A DNA stretch of 64,000 bases from Nageia nagi (taxonomy: Eukaryota > Pinophyta): positions 45,756,001 to 45,820,000 of the forward strand of contig JBITNC010000001.1 of the NCBI GenBank assembly GCA_050084985.1. Reading direction: 5' to 3'. A program made the translations under genes and the position numbers. Positions 13,801 through 25,337 of this stretch are shown piece after piece; positions within the stretch are counted from its first letter, which is position 1; each line of letters begins with the position of its first letter. A model generated the notes under the pieces. The model was not told the DNA's origin. It was given only the letters and a program-made list of their open reading frames with translations, and did no database searches.

Positions 13801-14300
13801 TATTATTTATTATACAGAGGTTTAATACCAAGGGTTTAATAAATTAAAAAAGAAGGTGATAAATTTTTAAAATAGGTTTTTATTTTTTTTAAGAAGCCCT
13901 TAAACATACATGTTTTGAAGGCTTTTAACTAAATGACCCCTTCAAGGTGTCAGACCTGAGCAATTTGCGACTAACAATAGGTATTGAATGAATTGACTTT
14001 AAGTTTGAAGGAATTTGATGCGAGTTCCTTTTTTAAAGCCACGATAGAGTTATGATTATACTATGTAAGCTTCCATTGAAAATTATGTAGGAAGCTCATG
14101 ATTTTTAGAATGGTATTATTCCATCACCTTCTCATGTAGGTCAAGTAATAAGATTCTAAATATGATTTATATATTGTTACTTGGTGGTCGGGTGATGAAT
14201 GAAGATGTCTTAAAGTAGAAGGGGTTATAAATCAATAAAGTCAAACGTAAGAGTGTCGAGTACAAAAAAATATATGAAAGTGGTCAAATAGTGTTCTATG
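10900..14300. other. Spacer with unidentified fragments
   Basis: No gene could be built. Frames at 11584-11829 (plus) and 12073-11876 (minus) sit in a stretch with more mixed composition (11400-12250) that could be an old element or gene fragment, but neither matches a family I know. Near 13617-13642 the arms of an imperfect inverted repeat (ATGACCCCAC / GTTGGGGCAT) sit in a GC-richer block. The remainder is AT-rich. Confidence 0.3.
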
Positions 14301-16030
14301 AAGAAAAACACAAATGAAAGAAGTGTTTTTGTGATGTGTAAAGAAGAAATGATCCTAATTTGACAACATTTAGTCTATTTTATTCATAAATCTATCATAC
14401 CCTTTTTGATGGTTTCACCCCATTAAGTGTATTCTCCTAAGAATTCTATCATACCAATTTTGATGGTTCAACTAGGTAAATAGTACAAAGATTAGGGAAG
14501 TTTGTACAAGAAAAATAAGAATTTGAATCAGATAAGCCTAATTTGTTTTTCATAAAGTACCAAGTTGCACATTCTCTAGTGCACCAATGCATGGGAATGT
14601 CATTTAGCTTATTAGTCAAGAGTTCCATCAATGAGATGCCAAGCCTATGCTATAATATGTTGTGATTTGAAGCATTATTTGACTCATAAATATTACTTAC
14701 GTTAAAAGAGTATCCATTTATTTTTAAAATGATCCATACAACATAATTAACTAGCCCCATGAGACAATATGTGTATGTCATCAAGATGCAATGAATATCA
14801 TTGCCCCACCTTGACCAACCTCATGATTGGTATAAAAGAAATGCATGGAGGGCCAAATAAATTATCATGCATGTTGTAGGTAAAAATCTAAAATGTTAAT
14901 CTCTTGCAACTAGGGAAAATGAAAGGCCCCATACCTTTTGGAAAAGTTAGACATGCTCTTTCCAACTAATTATTTGTGGACTAGACCTGTCAACCCTCTT
15001 ACATTCCAAGAGAGAAAATTCATTAAGATGAGTCAAGTTGCATAACACCTGTGATGTCTTTTGTATCCTTAAAGTTCATAATAGGTTCATAATTGTTGGA
15101 GATAAAATACTTATAAATCTCATAAATGAATTCTATTCAACATCTTTTCTGTGGGAGAAGGCACAAATCTAGTGTTGAATTTGCTTGGTTTGGAAGATTA
15201 TGGTAGGGGGATTGTGCAATATCACAATAGCACTTACGGTTTTTGCTTTCTTGTTGTAGATTTTGGTCCATTCCTCTTGGGATGGCTCAAGAGTCTACGA
15301 GGAGGGATCTTGTTGTTGGGGCATCAATTTTGGTGGTGTTTGGAGATTGAAGTGTCCCTAAATGAGCGAACATTCCTTGATTTTATGAGTAGTTGACTAG
15401 TGACAAGTATTGGAATAATTAATATAGATAAATTCTTGTTGTAAATGAATATCCCCAATATGAATGTTAAGAAACTCCTTAATTTCTTTGGCCATGTTGA
15501 TTTCGATATATATGCTTCTGTGTGGTCAAGCCGAATAGAATTTATGTTGTTCCATGCATATGAAATCTCATAGATTGGAAACTAGCTTCTTGATAGGAGA
15601 CCAAAGGGGATACAAAAGCCAAGGGAACTCAATCGAGACAATGACTTTTAAAGAGACCTCTTGAGAGACCATGAAGTTCTTCATTTAGGGTTGGAAAATA
15701 AGCGAAGTATTAAACATGCACAAGGGACCTTTAACGAGAATTGCATGTGCATGTTGAGGATCAATAAAACAAAAATGAAAAAGCTCTTTTATCATGTTTT
15801 GTACACTCTCAACTCTAATGCCATGGGGATAGCAGACAGATTGAATTTATTGATGAATTATGGTTTCATTGGGAAAGTTTTAGAAAATACCTTACTAAAG
15901 TATTCTATTCTAACCATTGACATGCAAAATCAATATGAATCATAATCACGACAATAGGGGTGAAATCATCACCTCATGAAACACTTTATGGAAAAAATTC
16001 GAGGGTCTTTTCTTAGGCACCATGATGTTA
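14300..16030 (-). mobile_element. LINE remnant: ORF1 end and endonuclease start
   Basis: Read on the minus strand, 15560-15380 resembles the end of a DUF4283-type ORF1 (VEINMAKEIKEFLNIHIGD) and then a weak knuckle-like stretch. At about 15040-15000 comes MNFLSWNVRGLTG, the hallmark start of the ORF2 endonuclease (usual form LSWNIRGLN). Further on, GGAMIFIAS near 14790 and a frame at 14631-14449 fit the apurinic endonuclease domain. The order ORF1 then endonuclease matches an L1-type LINE. Stops are scattered and no reverse transcriptase follows, so the relic is truncated. Confidence 0.6.
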
Positions 16031-17418
16031 TCCTGCAAGAGCTTCTACAAAAGTAGAAGCATCTATTTAGGTTGAAACTATTATGGTGGTGAGATTACTC
16101 TCACCAAAGGTATTGTGGCAAAGGCAACAGTAAATGTGGGTTTGTGTGATAAACTGGCTGAATATATAGTGTAAACAAGGTGGTGACAGCAAAGACAACA
16201 AGCATAAATCCTAGTAACATGGAGAACAAAAGTTTCTTTATTGTCAAAGTTATTCAACCTTTTTATGTGAATTTTTTTACACATTTTGGATCAAACCTTA
16301 TTATTCATAGTTATATAATATCATTTACACTACAATTCACTTCCAACATTTTTAAAATTTAATGAAATAAAGAACCTTCAAAGTTCAGCACTGAAAAGAC
16401 AAGAAAAGACAGGTTATTGTCCATGACAGTTATAAGATATATCTTCTAATATCCCTTTAAACCCAATGGTTTGTAGGACCTATCAAAGTTTGTCCAAACA
16501 TAAATATAAATCAATTATGCATTTAAATGATTGTTTTAACAGAATCAAGATGTATAATAAAATTGTCAAGCTTGTTTTGATTATCTTGATCTAATAGCTT
16601 ATGGATCAAGTTGTAATTACAAATATCTTTATATACTTGTCTAATGTCTTTGTAAATTGAATAGACACAAAATGAGTTTTATCTTCTATGGTATTTAGGT
16701 TACAGAGCTTACAAATTCTTTTATGCAAGGTGTTTTAAGTATTGCCCATCTACCAATCTAGCTATGTAGTTCAAGTGGACAATTATTGTACCAATGCATA
16801 TGTCATTATGCACAACATACAATTAATGTATATTTAACCACATAGTGGCAGCTATGCCTTACATTGCAATAAATTATCCAACCTCTTAAACGCCCCCATT
16901 TGTACATGTGTGCTCTAATGGAGGCATGTCATGATAGCATGAGGAGGGTGTTTAATTGTCAGCAATGCATTCAATTATCATTGTCCCACAAAGAAAAAGC
17001 TAAAAACAATGAACACATGAAACATAGATCTTTGTTGCTGCACAATTCAGCTGATTGGAAAAGATAAGGTGTTGTGCCCGCACAACACACCCCAAGATGC
17101 AGCATTTGGGTACTCAATTTTTGCAACGGCAATGAGTGGCATTGCTTGGGCATGATCAACTTACGACTAGTATGGAGAATTAGGGCAGCCAGATGATCAA
17201 ACAATGCATGAGCATGCCCTGGAGTAATGAAAAGAGTTCAATGTAGCCAGTGGCCAAGTTAGGGCCTGGTTCCAAGCGATATCTCACATGATGGAGTTTT
17301 GGGTCACGACAGCGACTAGACAGTGGAGTTTTGAACGAATGGTCATCAAGGTGAAAAAGGCGTTGTTTTTGTAAGTTTGATCGATAAAGGTGCCAAGGCA
17401 ACCAAATGATCGTTTTTT
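16030..17418. other. Spacer, nothing recognised
   Basis: Mixed AT-rich DNA without a supported gene. From about 17200 the sequence becomes less AT-rich and leads into the tandem arrays, so 17200-17418 may belong to the same repeat-bearing element. Confidence 0.35.
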
Positions 17419-17735
17419 GTCAAGTTTAAGTCCCAGTAAATACAGTCAAGATAACAAAAATGTGTGTTTTTGCACAATTTGAGCTTGGAAAAGCCAACTA
17501 TGGCAAAAATGTGCATTTTTGTCAAGTTTGAGTCTGGGAGCAGTAAATAGAGTCAAGATGATGAAAATGTGCATTTTTGCACAATTTGAGCCCGGAAAAG
17601 GCAACTATGGCCAAAAGGTGCATTTTTGTCAAGTTTTAGTTACGGAGTAGTAAATAGAGTCAAGATGATGAAAATGTGCATTTTTGCACAGTTTGAGCCT
17701 TGAAAAGGCAACTATGGCTAAAAGGTGCATTTTTC
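17419..17735. repeat. Tandem array, three units of about 102-107 bp
   Basis: Units start at 17419, 17521 and 17628 with GTCAAGTTT and share the blocks AGTAAATA.AGTCAAGAT, TGTGCATTTTTGCACA and GGCAACTATGGC. TGTGCATTTTTGCACA contains short inverted arms (TGTGCA / TGCACA). From 17735 to about 18110 the same words (AAATGCTCGAAAATG, TTTGAGC) persist as a blurred shorter-period repeat. Confidence 0.8.
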
Positions 17736-18144
17736 CACAATTTGAGCCCAAAATGCTCGAAAATGACCAAAAATGCAGAGTTGAGCTCAAAGTGCTCGGA
17801 AATGCTTGAAAATGATCATTTTTGCACATCTTGAGTCCAAAAACTTCAGAAATGTAGACTTTGAGCTTGAAATGCCGGAAAAGATCATTTTTTCACCGTT
17901 TGAGCTTGTAAATGTTTGGAAATGGTCGAAATGCATGCTTTGAGCCCAGAGATGCACCATTTGGGCCCGTAAAAGACGGAAAAGGCCGGAAATGAACAGT
18001 ATAGCTCGGAATGGATCGGGAAAGCAAGTTTGAGTGCCCTTGGGGGTAAATAAAAAAATGAGCATTTTGGCGTTCGAGAAGCTTCAGGTTTAGCCCGTAA
18101 AAATGAGTTTTTTTTTTTTTAATGCTCGAAACAAAAATCCGAGA

Positions 18145-19610
18145 GGTGTGGTGCCAATGACAAATTAAGGCCACTTTACTCTTGGAATTGTCGAAAAAAC
18201 TCGAGTTTTGACCCCCGAAAATCTAGGGGGGAGTTTTGCAAGTTTTCCCTTCACCAAATCTCGAAAATGGCCTATTATCTTAAAAACCTGCACCTACCTT
18301 TTGGGAGGCCCAGATTGATCCGAAAGTGGAATTTTTGAGCTTGGGAGCGTGGAGATTGTGATTCTACATCAAATTGGTCTTTCAAGTTCGCAATTTCGAT
18401 GAGTTTTGCTCCACCAAAAGTGGAAAAAACAGGAAAATGAGCAAAAAGACAGCCAATAGGAATGCTCCAAATTTTCTAAAATTTCAAACATGTCAAAATG
18501 AAAATCCAAGAAAGAGGTAGGGTGCCGAATCCAATTTTAGGCATCTTCCCTCTTGAAATTTTCGAAAAAAATCAAGAAATATCCCTCAAAAAGTTAGGCG
18601 CTGGTTTTGCCTCTTTTCCCTTGCTTGGCCAAATTTCGAAAATGTCCTATTCCTCCCGAAACCTGTGCCTACGTTTCTTGCACCCTAAAATTGCAAAAAA
18701 ATGAGATTTTTGATCTCCATGGGGTGTACGATGGGATTTCACACAAGTTTGATGATTTGAATTTTCCAAAAAATATGAGATCTACTTCCTCAAATCATCA
18801 AAATTTGATCAGCCAATGAGAGAGCTCCAAAATTTTCTAAATTTTTCAAAATTGGCCAAATTAAAAAACGGGAATGAGGTAGGGTGCAAAATCCAAATGT
18901 GAGCAATATTGCCTCTTGCAATTTTGCAAAAAAATCAAATTTTGCCCCTCACAAACCTAGGCGGCAGTTTTAGGAGTTTTTTTCCCTCATTTTCCAAAAT
19001 TTCCAAACTTGCCTAAATGTCCTAAAACTTGCACCTAGCTTGGGAGTGCTCTATTTTTCTCTAAAATTGAAATTTTTCATCCTAGGAGCATGGGAAATCC
19101 AATTTTGAACAAGTTTCATGTTTTAAGTTTTTGGAAAAAAGTGGATCTACTCCCTCAAAATCACAAAATTTGGATCAGCCAATGGGAGAGCTTGAAAATT
19201 TTTCAAATTTTCCAAAATTGTCAAAATCAAAATTGAAAAGAAAGGTAGGGTGGCAAATCAAATTCTAAGCATCTTTGCCTCTTGCAAGATTGCAAAAAAC
19301 TCAAATTTTGGCTTCGAAAAAGTTAGGGGGAGTTTTGAAAGTTTTGGGCCATTTCACCAAAGTTCCAAACATGCCCAAAACCTTCAAAACCTGTGCCTAG
19401 CCTCCTTGACCCTCAAAATTACTCAAAAGGGACATTTAATGCTTCCACGTGATAGGTGGTTTGATTCTACAGCACTTTGGTCTCTCACTTGTGCAATTTG
19501 GTCGATGAAAGCTCTCAAAAACCACCTTTTTGCATTCAAGAAGTAATCAAGGGCCAAAAAACTCAAAAAATTTGGATATTTTCTCAAAATTTGAAATCCA
19601 AATCTGAAGT
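18145..19610. repeat. Tandem array, four units of about 365 bp
   Basis: Unit starts are marked by GGTAGGGTGC-like words at about 18145 (degenerate), 18516, 18878 and 19244, giving spacings of 371, 362 and 366 bp. Each unit repeats the order CCTCTTGNAATT, TTGCAAAAAAxTCAAATTTT, AGTTTT, CCTGTGCCTAG-like, then CAGCCAATGGGAGAGCT. Frames seen here (for example 19250-19546) are products of the repeat, not genes. The array runs directly into the leader of the pseudogene at 20699. Confidence 0.75.
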
Positions 19611-19830
19611 ATGAAGGTTGGAAAGCATCCAAAAGCCATCATCTTTGCTTCCAAGAGCCCCCACATTGGACCAAATCTGCTCCTTCCATACTTAGGTGCA
19701 GGTTTTGGCCTTTTCCCCTTTTTTCTCCACTTTTCCAACATTGGGCATGAGAGGGAAGAGTCCAAAAAGCAAAATTTATACTGAGGGTTGATGTGGTGTT
19801 GACATGTGGCACCTTTTCACCCCCTAAATC

Positions 19831-19838
19831 TATAAATA
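19831..19838 (+). promoter_or_regulatory. TATA box-like element
   Basis: TATAAATA preceded by C/T-rich sequence lies about 870 bp upstream of the ATG at 20699. It could be the core promoter of the large pseudogene or of an LTR that carries it. No TSS evidence is available. Confidence 0.45.
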
Positions 19839-20688
19839 CACCCATACCACCTCTATTTTTCTTGCTACTCCCATTTTGCATTTTTATGCTGCCAAAATTT
19901 TTAAGAATTGGAGAGTTGAAGTGAAGAAGAAAGCCCATTTTCAACCTTGAAGGACAATTTGAACACTAAGCACCATTTCCATTGATCCAAACTCCATTAA
20001 ACTTGAAGATCCAAACATCCTCCATCCCACATGAACTCCATTTTTCAAGTTTTGAGGATTTTTTATACCAAAACCCCATTTTCCCAAGCCTCAAACACTT
20101 GATTTTTTTTTTTAGATTTCAAGTTTGATCACTTTTTTGGATACTCTTTATCCTTGTGATCAACTTTTATTTTCAGCAAAAAAACAAAAAAATTACATAT
20201 GATCCAAGATCTGAGTGCCTAAAATCTTCATTTCTTTACAAAAAAATAAAAAAAAAAAATCCAAATTTTTTTTCAAAAACTCCAAAAAGTGTTTTTCAAG
20301 TTCGTTTTGGCGGTTTCAAAGTTTAAAACACCTTTCCCACTCATCCCCCATCCATCTAAGGTGTTAAAACTTGATTCTAGCACCATTTGGCTAGTTTGCC
20401 AAATTTCACCCTTTTTTCCTATTGAAAAAGTCAACTTTTCAAGCTAAAAGTTGAAAATTTTCCAAAATTCCCAAAATTTTACCAAGGCATTTCCCCTTGA
20501 GTTAGTTACTTTTGTGTTATTCCAAACTGACCCAAAAGGTCTTGAACCTTGCAAATTTTGACACTTTCAATGATGGCACACTTAGAGTAAAAATTCAAAA
20601 ATCCAAAATTTTCAAAATCTCGCTTTGTCTTCCTAGAAAGTGCCACAAGCTTCCTAGGACTCTTCTAACTCTATGTTGTTCTCTTAGA

Positions 20689-20691
20689 CAG
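20689..20691 (+). promoter_or_regulatory. Probable 3' splice site in leader
   Basis: A CTAAC branch-point match at about 20666-20670, a T-rich tract and CAG ending at 20691 precede the ATG at 20699 by 7 bases. This suggests the leader was once spliced. The matching donor upstream could not be chosen with confidence. Confidence 0.4.
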
Positions 20692-20698
20692 GAACGAG

Positions 20699-23600
20699 AT
20701 GGCATTAGTCATTCAAAATATCAAAGACAAGAAGTAGAGAAGGTTCACAGTGGACAACCCGATCACGCTCGAACATACAACAGAGCTTGTAATGCCTACT
20801 ACAAGAATAATTGATCAATTGACTAAAATTGGGGACACAAACTGTAACTCCTTGGATACCATCAAAACTTTGATGAAAATACAACTGATGGATCCAGCTA
20901 AGCTAGTAAAGGACCCACTGAAAAACTCCCTACTAGTAATAGCCTCAATGGTGCCATTTGCCACCCACTTCCTTAAGCTGTGCTACGAGCTGGGAAAGCA
21001 TTGCAACACCCAAAGGCGAAGACTCTTCGATATAAAAAATGAAGTGATCATGGATTTTTCTAAGAAAGGAATAGAAAGGGCATTCGCTTGGACAAGCGAA
21101 GGTGTATCATATAGCGTGCAAGACTCCTTGAGATTCTACAAAAGTTTGAAACCTGCATATGATTTGATCAGAGATTAGTTGGCCGATGATCGCAAGCATC
21201 TCACAGGGAGAGCCTTAGCAACGCCTAACAGAAGAGAGTTCTATCATATAGTCTCCAGACTTATATCAATGCTTTCCAGAGTGACTGGACAGAAAGATGA
21301 CACCAAATTCCGGCCGGAATTCGCTGGGTTTATAGATCTCATCAATGGCGGTAAAGGCATTAGGTGGAGCAGAGTGATTAGTGATTCCTTGGCTCAACAA
21401 TTGAAAAACATTCAAAGGAGCAAGAAATTCTACATGAACTCCTACTTGGTTTACCTACTCCTTCACAGTAGGGAGAGGGTAACCTCAATTGCCAATACCA
21501 AATATTTGTGTGACCCCACACATCCAGTGTGGGAAAATTACCCCCGATTCTATGCTTTCAATAAATGGAACAATGGTAACTGGAAGATGATGATTGCCGG
21601 TTTGGAAGGCAAAATCTATGAAGAGATCATGTGCAAAGCCAATTTATGTAGAATATCCAATGAAGTTGCTACCACTATCAAAGGACATGTGGACTTCTTC
21701 ATGGAGGACATAGAATTCACCTATCTCAGGGTTTATGGCTCCAAAGAAGCCCCTTATAAGCTACCCAGTTACGCAAGTGATCGCCTCATCCTCTTAGAAT
21801 TTTCAAGACATTTGTTTAACATACATGACAAGGTATGGGTAAAAAAGGCGGCAAGCACTTACCAATTACCTATTGTCATTAGGAATTATGAATGCACCAC
21901 TTGGCTTCAGATTGATAGGATTAAACAAGAGCTAGCATTGTATTAATTCTCAACTTAGATATCTACGGATCGTTATGATCCTAATGGAGTGGTTGATGGA
22001 TTTTTCCAGAAAACATGAAGCTCATCATATCCACACCAGTCCCTTGGTAGTATTGAGAGGTACAAGAACATTCAGGACACCTTGCAAGTTCAACGGGTTT
22101 ATAAGGAGCTGAAGAAAGAACAAAAACAACGAGAAGCCGAAGAAGCTACCAGATTAAGAGCCAATGCACAGGTCACCGTACCAATAGCATCCCCGAACAA
22201 ACCATTGAAACAACTGTCACGGGTACGAAGAATGGCATCATGGACCTCAGAAGAGCAAGCTTGATCTCTCAACCATTCAAACACTTGCAGAAAAAGATAG
22301 ATCTCTGGCATGTTTGAATCAGAGTGGTATGTGCCTAAATCTAAACCCTAGTACATTATCGTCCAGTTCTGACAAGTATGAATCGAGTAGCTTGTTAGAG
22401 TCCGATGAAGAGATCGATCTTAGTGCAATCATCAACACCGACATGGAAGTGAATTGACATATTACCTTTGATAGGGTTGACACTGATCACTTAGTGGAGA
22501 TCTCTAATGAAGACAATATCGCGATTGCTTTAATTGTATAGCAAGCAGTAGGAGCAGGCAGCCCAAAATTTGCTCCTCAGAAATAGGCATCACAAATGCC
22601 ATCATCTCGGAGGACTACGACAACATCAACACAAAAGGGTACATCAAGACCTAGGACAATGGCATCATCTTTAGGGGGAGATGATGGAAATTAGGAAGAT
22701 GAAGGAGAAAACGAAGAACAGAGAAGAAAAAGGAGACAAGTAGAGCATGACATTGAAATCATCGAAGATGGAGAGATGGTTCCTTATGGAAAACAACCCA
22801 TGGAACCCCGCTTCGACATGGTTGCAGTGATGGCTAACTTAAGTTCAAATCATCGAAGATGGAGAGATGGTTCCTTATGGAAAACAACCCATGGAACCTC
22901 GCTTCGATATGGTTGCAGTGATGGCTAACTTAAGTTCAAATCATCCCTGCGAAGGAGAAGATTTCGAAGATGAAAATGAGGAACTTCAACAAATTGATAC
23001 TCTCACCACCACTGTAGGTAAAGCCACCTACAAGGACAAGCTCTACTCCAGAAAGAACAAGGCTGGTACTGGAAAGTTTGCCCTCATAGTTGAAACAAAA
23101 GAGGCCCCTACAGAGATTGTTGGCCCATTGGGAATGGAGCACAACATCATCACAAATGCATGGGCGTTGAGGGAATCCGATACCTTATTAAAGCTAGAGA
23201 TCCGAGAATTGAAGAAAAAAGTGGCTAGTTAGGAAATGATTGACAAAGAAGTCAAGGCTGCTAACTTAACAGTTGAAGACATCAAAAAGCAGGTTGACTT
23301 AAATACTGGAATCATCGCCTTGAAACAAGAATGGACCAAGGACCTTATTGAGGCTATCAAAGCACTCCACTCAAGCATGAAAAATTTTTATATTGAGGAG
23401 GAGGGGTCGCATTCTCAGGTGGAGAAAATAGACTAGTTGATCATCAGATGGAAGAATGGGTACCCCATAATGTTTGACCTACGAAGAAGGGCAACCCTTC
23501 ATCCATTCGTGCTAGATTTTTGCATAGGTTGGTTCCAATTGTATGATTATCTGTTCTACATCAAAGTCATGTCCACTGACTTCATATACACCAGGACTCA

Positions 23601-23745
23601 ACTCAAATCCGTTATCAGTGAGCAAGCAATGGAATATGAATTCCAAGTCCCTTTGTTTGAGGAGCATCAAGGAGTATATTACAGTGATGACAACAATACA
23701 TGCCACTATTGCAGAGCAGCTATGTCCCGATTCCACATAGCTTGA
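20699..23745 (+). pseudogene. Large unrecognised coding sequence, decayed
   Basis: A single ancestral frame of about 1000 codons can be followed despite damage. It starts at ATG 20699 and stays in one frame to 22264 with stops at 20735 (TAG), 21176 (TAG), 21944 (TAA), 21956 (TAG) and 22016 (TGA). It shifts near 22260 to another frame with stops at 22455, 22539, 22584 and 22692, then shifts again because of a 91-bp duplication and continues to 23745 through TAG at 23230 and 23434. The first third is rich in aromatic and basic residues (for example WSRVISDSLAQQL, KKFYMNSYLVYLLL). The middle has a charged coiled-coil stretch (about 22090-22170), then Ser/acidic low complexity. A second coiled coil spans about 23165-23420. 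I do not recognise the family. The context (tandem repeats before, LTR-like block after) suggests an extra ORF of a retroelement, but a host-gene origin is not excluded. Confidence 0.55.
22760..22941. repeat. 91-bp tandem duplication inside the pseudogene
   Basis: Copies at 22760-22850 and 22851-22941 differ at only two positions (CCCC/CCTC and GACA/GATA). Since 91 is not divisible by three, the duplication itself breaks the frame: the same codons are read in different frames in the two copies. Confidence 0.9.
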
Positions 23746-23949
23746 AAACAGGAAGACAAATGAAAGGAGGAATCAGACTTGTCGTATGATGCAAGGAAAT
23801 GGTCAAAACCAATAAGACCATCATGGAGCACCTCCTACCAAACGAAGGAGTCCTCCAGACAATCCATTAGGCCATTAGGAACATAGAAGCGTTCATGGGA
23901 GATGACTTTGAAGCTAAAATTGTGACAAATGTACAAGTCATCTTCCCAC

Positions 23950-24627
23950 AATCGCCAGAATAGAAAGGAGTCTATTTTGGCAAATTTTTGATATGTAAGC
24001 CAAATATTGGCTAACTTAGTGGATTCCCACTAACTCCAATTGTAATCTCAATTAGCATTTTCAAGTAGCTCGTAAATACTTGTTAATGTTGCAATTAGGG
24101 ATTAGGTTTTTGAAACTCATTTTTAAGATTTCGAAAGTTACTTTTAGGGTTTCCAAAAGTCTATAAGTAAGAGACCAAAGGTCTCATTTTTGCAAGGACT
24201 TCATTTTGGAGCAAACACTTCAATCTTGAAGAGAGAACTTTTGAAAATTGAGAGCTTATTGTAAATCTTGGCACCTCTTTTTTCAAAGATAATAGAAAGT
24301 GGCTAATGCAAAGACTTGAGTTTGATATTTTTCATATTGGTGTTATGGATTGAATCTTTGAGGACATTCATAGTTGGTTTGTGCACTTTCGTTTTATTCC
24401 TTTGAAAGCTTTCGAGCTTTAGGGAAGTTATCACTGAAAAATTTTAAAGAGTGCTTGAAGCTTACCTATGTTGCTTGATCTTTAACATACAAGTTGATTG
24501 GGAATTCTATGTTAGTTTCTACTTTCATGACATCTTGTTAGGTCCTTCATCCAAAACTATGATCCTCTCACTTTGAGACCTTCCATTTCCATTCAATTGC
24601 ATCGATTCTATTCATAGAGCACCGACA
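23950..24627 (+). mobile_element. LTR-like block with PBS-like end
   Basis: The stretch has an LTR look: a TATA-like CTATAAGTA near 24160, T/A-rich flanks, and an end ACCGACA followed at once by ATTGGCGTTCC. The last motif resembles the TTGGCG-type primer-binding sites that follow the 5' LTR in Tat/Athila gypsy elements. The left boundary is not defined and no partner LTR was found in the window. If real, it is a 5' LTR whose internal part is lost, or part of a tandem LTR arrangement behind the pseudogene. Confidence 0.35.
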
Positions 24628-24649
24628 ATTGGCGTTCCTTTTCGCTTGT

Positions 24650-25240
24650 CTATTCGAACGCTGAGTTGTTTGCTTGCAAGGTTGGATGAATTCAATGAAA
24701 AGTCCTTAACCGATTTGGAAGAGATCAACTCTTAGACACATTCCCATCAGTGAACCTCAAACTCATATCTAACCAAGTATCTATTCTTTTCTCAAGGTGT
24801 TGCCCTTCACCTTTTACTATATTTTCTTTATGTTTTTTTATGCTTTCAAACCCAAATACAATCGTTAAGTCCACACACAGATGTTCCGAATAAACTCTAT
24901 ACATCAAAGAATAAAACAACATTGGTTAACAAACTCTTACCTCTCATTCCATTCCATTGAGGCTGATTCCAAAGAGGGATACCGCACTTTCTTTATCTAT
25001 CCCTAGACTAGGAGCATGCTTAGCGGGCATACTTTGAACTTTGTAACGTTGAGTTGCTGAGTAAGTTGTTTCGGCAAGAGCCTTGGAGGTACACAGTCCT
25101 TGTCAAACGGGAGAATTGTTAATGCATTCTCAACTATGTTGCTTGGGAGCTCCTAAATTCTGTGTATGATCTTTGGAGACATAATAGTTCAGAAAATTAC
25201 AAGATAAATTATGTGGTTACTTGTACAACATACTCTAATC
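24650..25240. other. Spacer upstream of the dioxygenase gene
   Basis: No gene is seen. This interval must hold the proximal promoter of the dioxygenase gene; no convincing TATA box was found. A CCAAT word occurs at about 25241. Confidence 0.4.
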
Positions 25241-25254
25241 AACCAATCTCATTT

Positions 25255-25277
25255 CATCATCTTCTTCCTTCTCGTCA
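25255..25277 (+). promoter_or_regulatory. Pyrimidine-rich patch before dioxygenase start
   Basis: A CATCTTCTTCC-rich run about 60-80 bp upstream of the ATG resembles the Y-patch common near plant transcription starts. It may mark a TATA-less start. Assignment is by position and composition only. Confidence 0.3.
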
Positions 25278-25337
25278 GGATTTTTATCTTTCAACACCCA
25301 CAGAGCACAAGGTTGAGCAGCCCAGCCCTGCACTGCA

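Noticed and set aside
17787-18174. Overlapping minus-strand frames of about 90 codons
   Set aside because: They lie inside the tandem repeat arrays and repeat the same F/H/S-rich words; they are products of repeat composition.
19639-19944. 101-codon minus-strand frame
   Set aside because: It overlaps the array end and the TATA/leader region of the opposite strand and has no recognisable domain.
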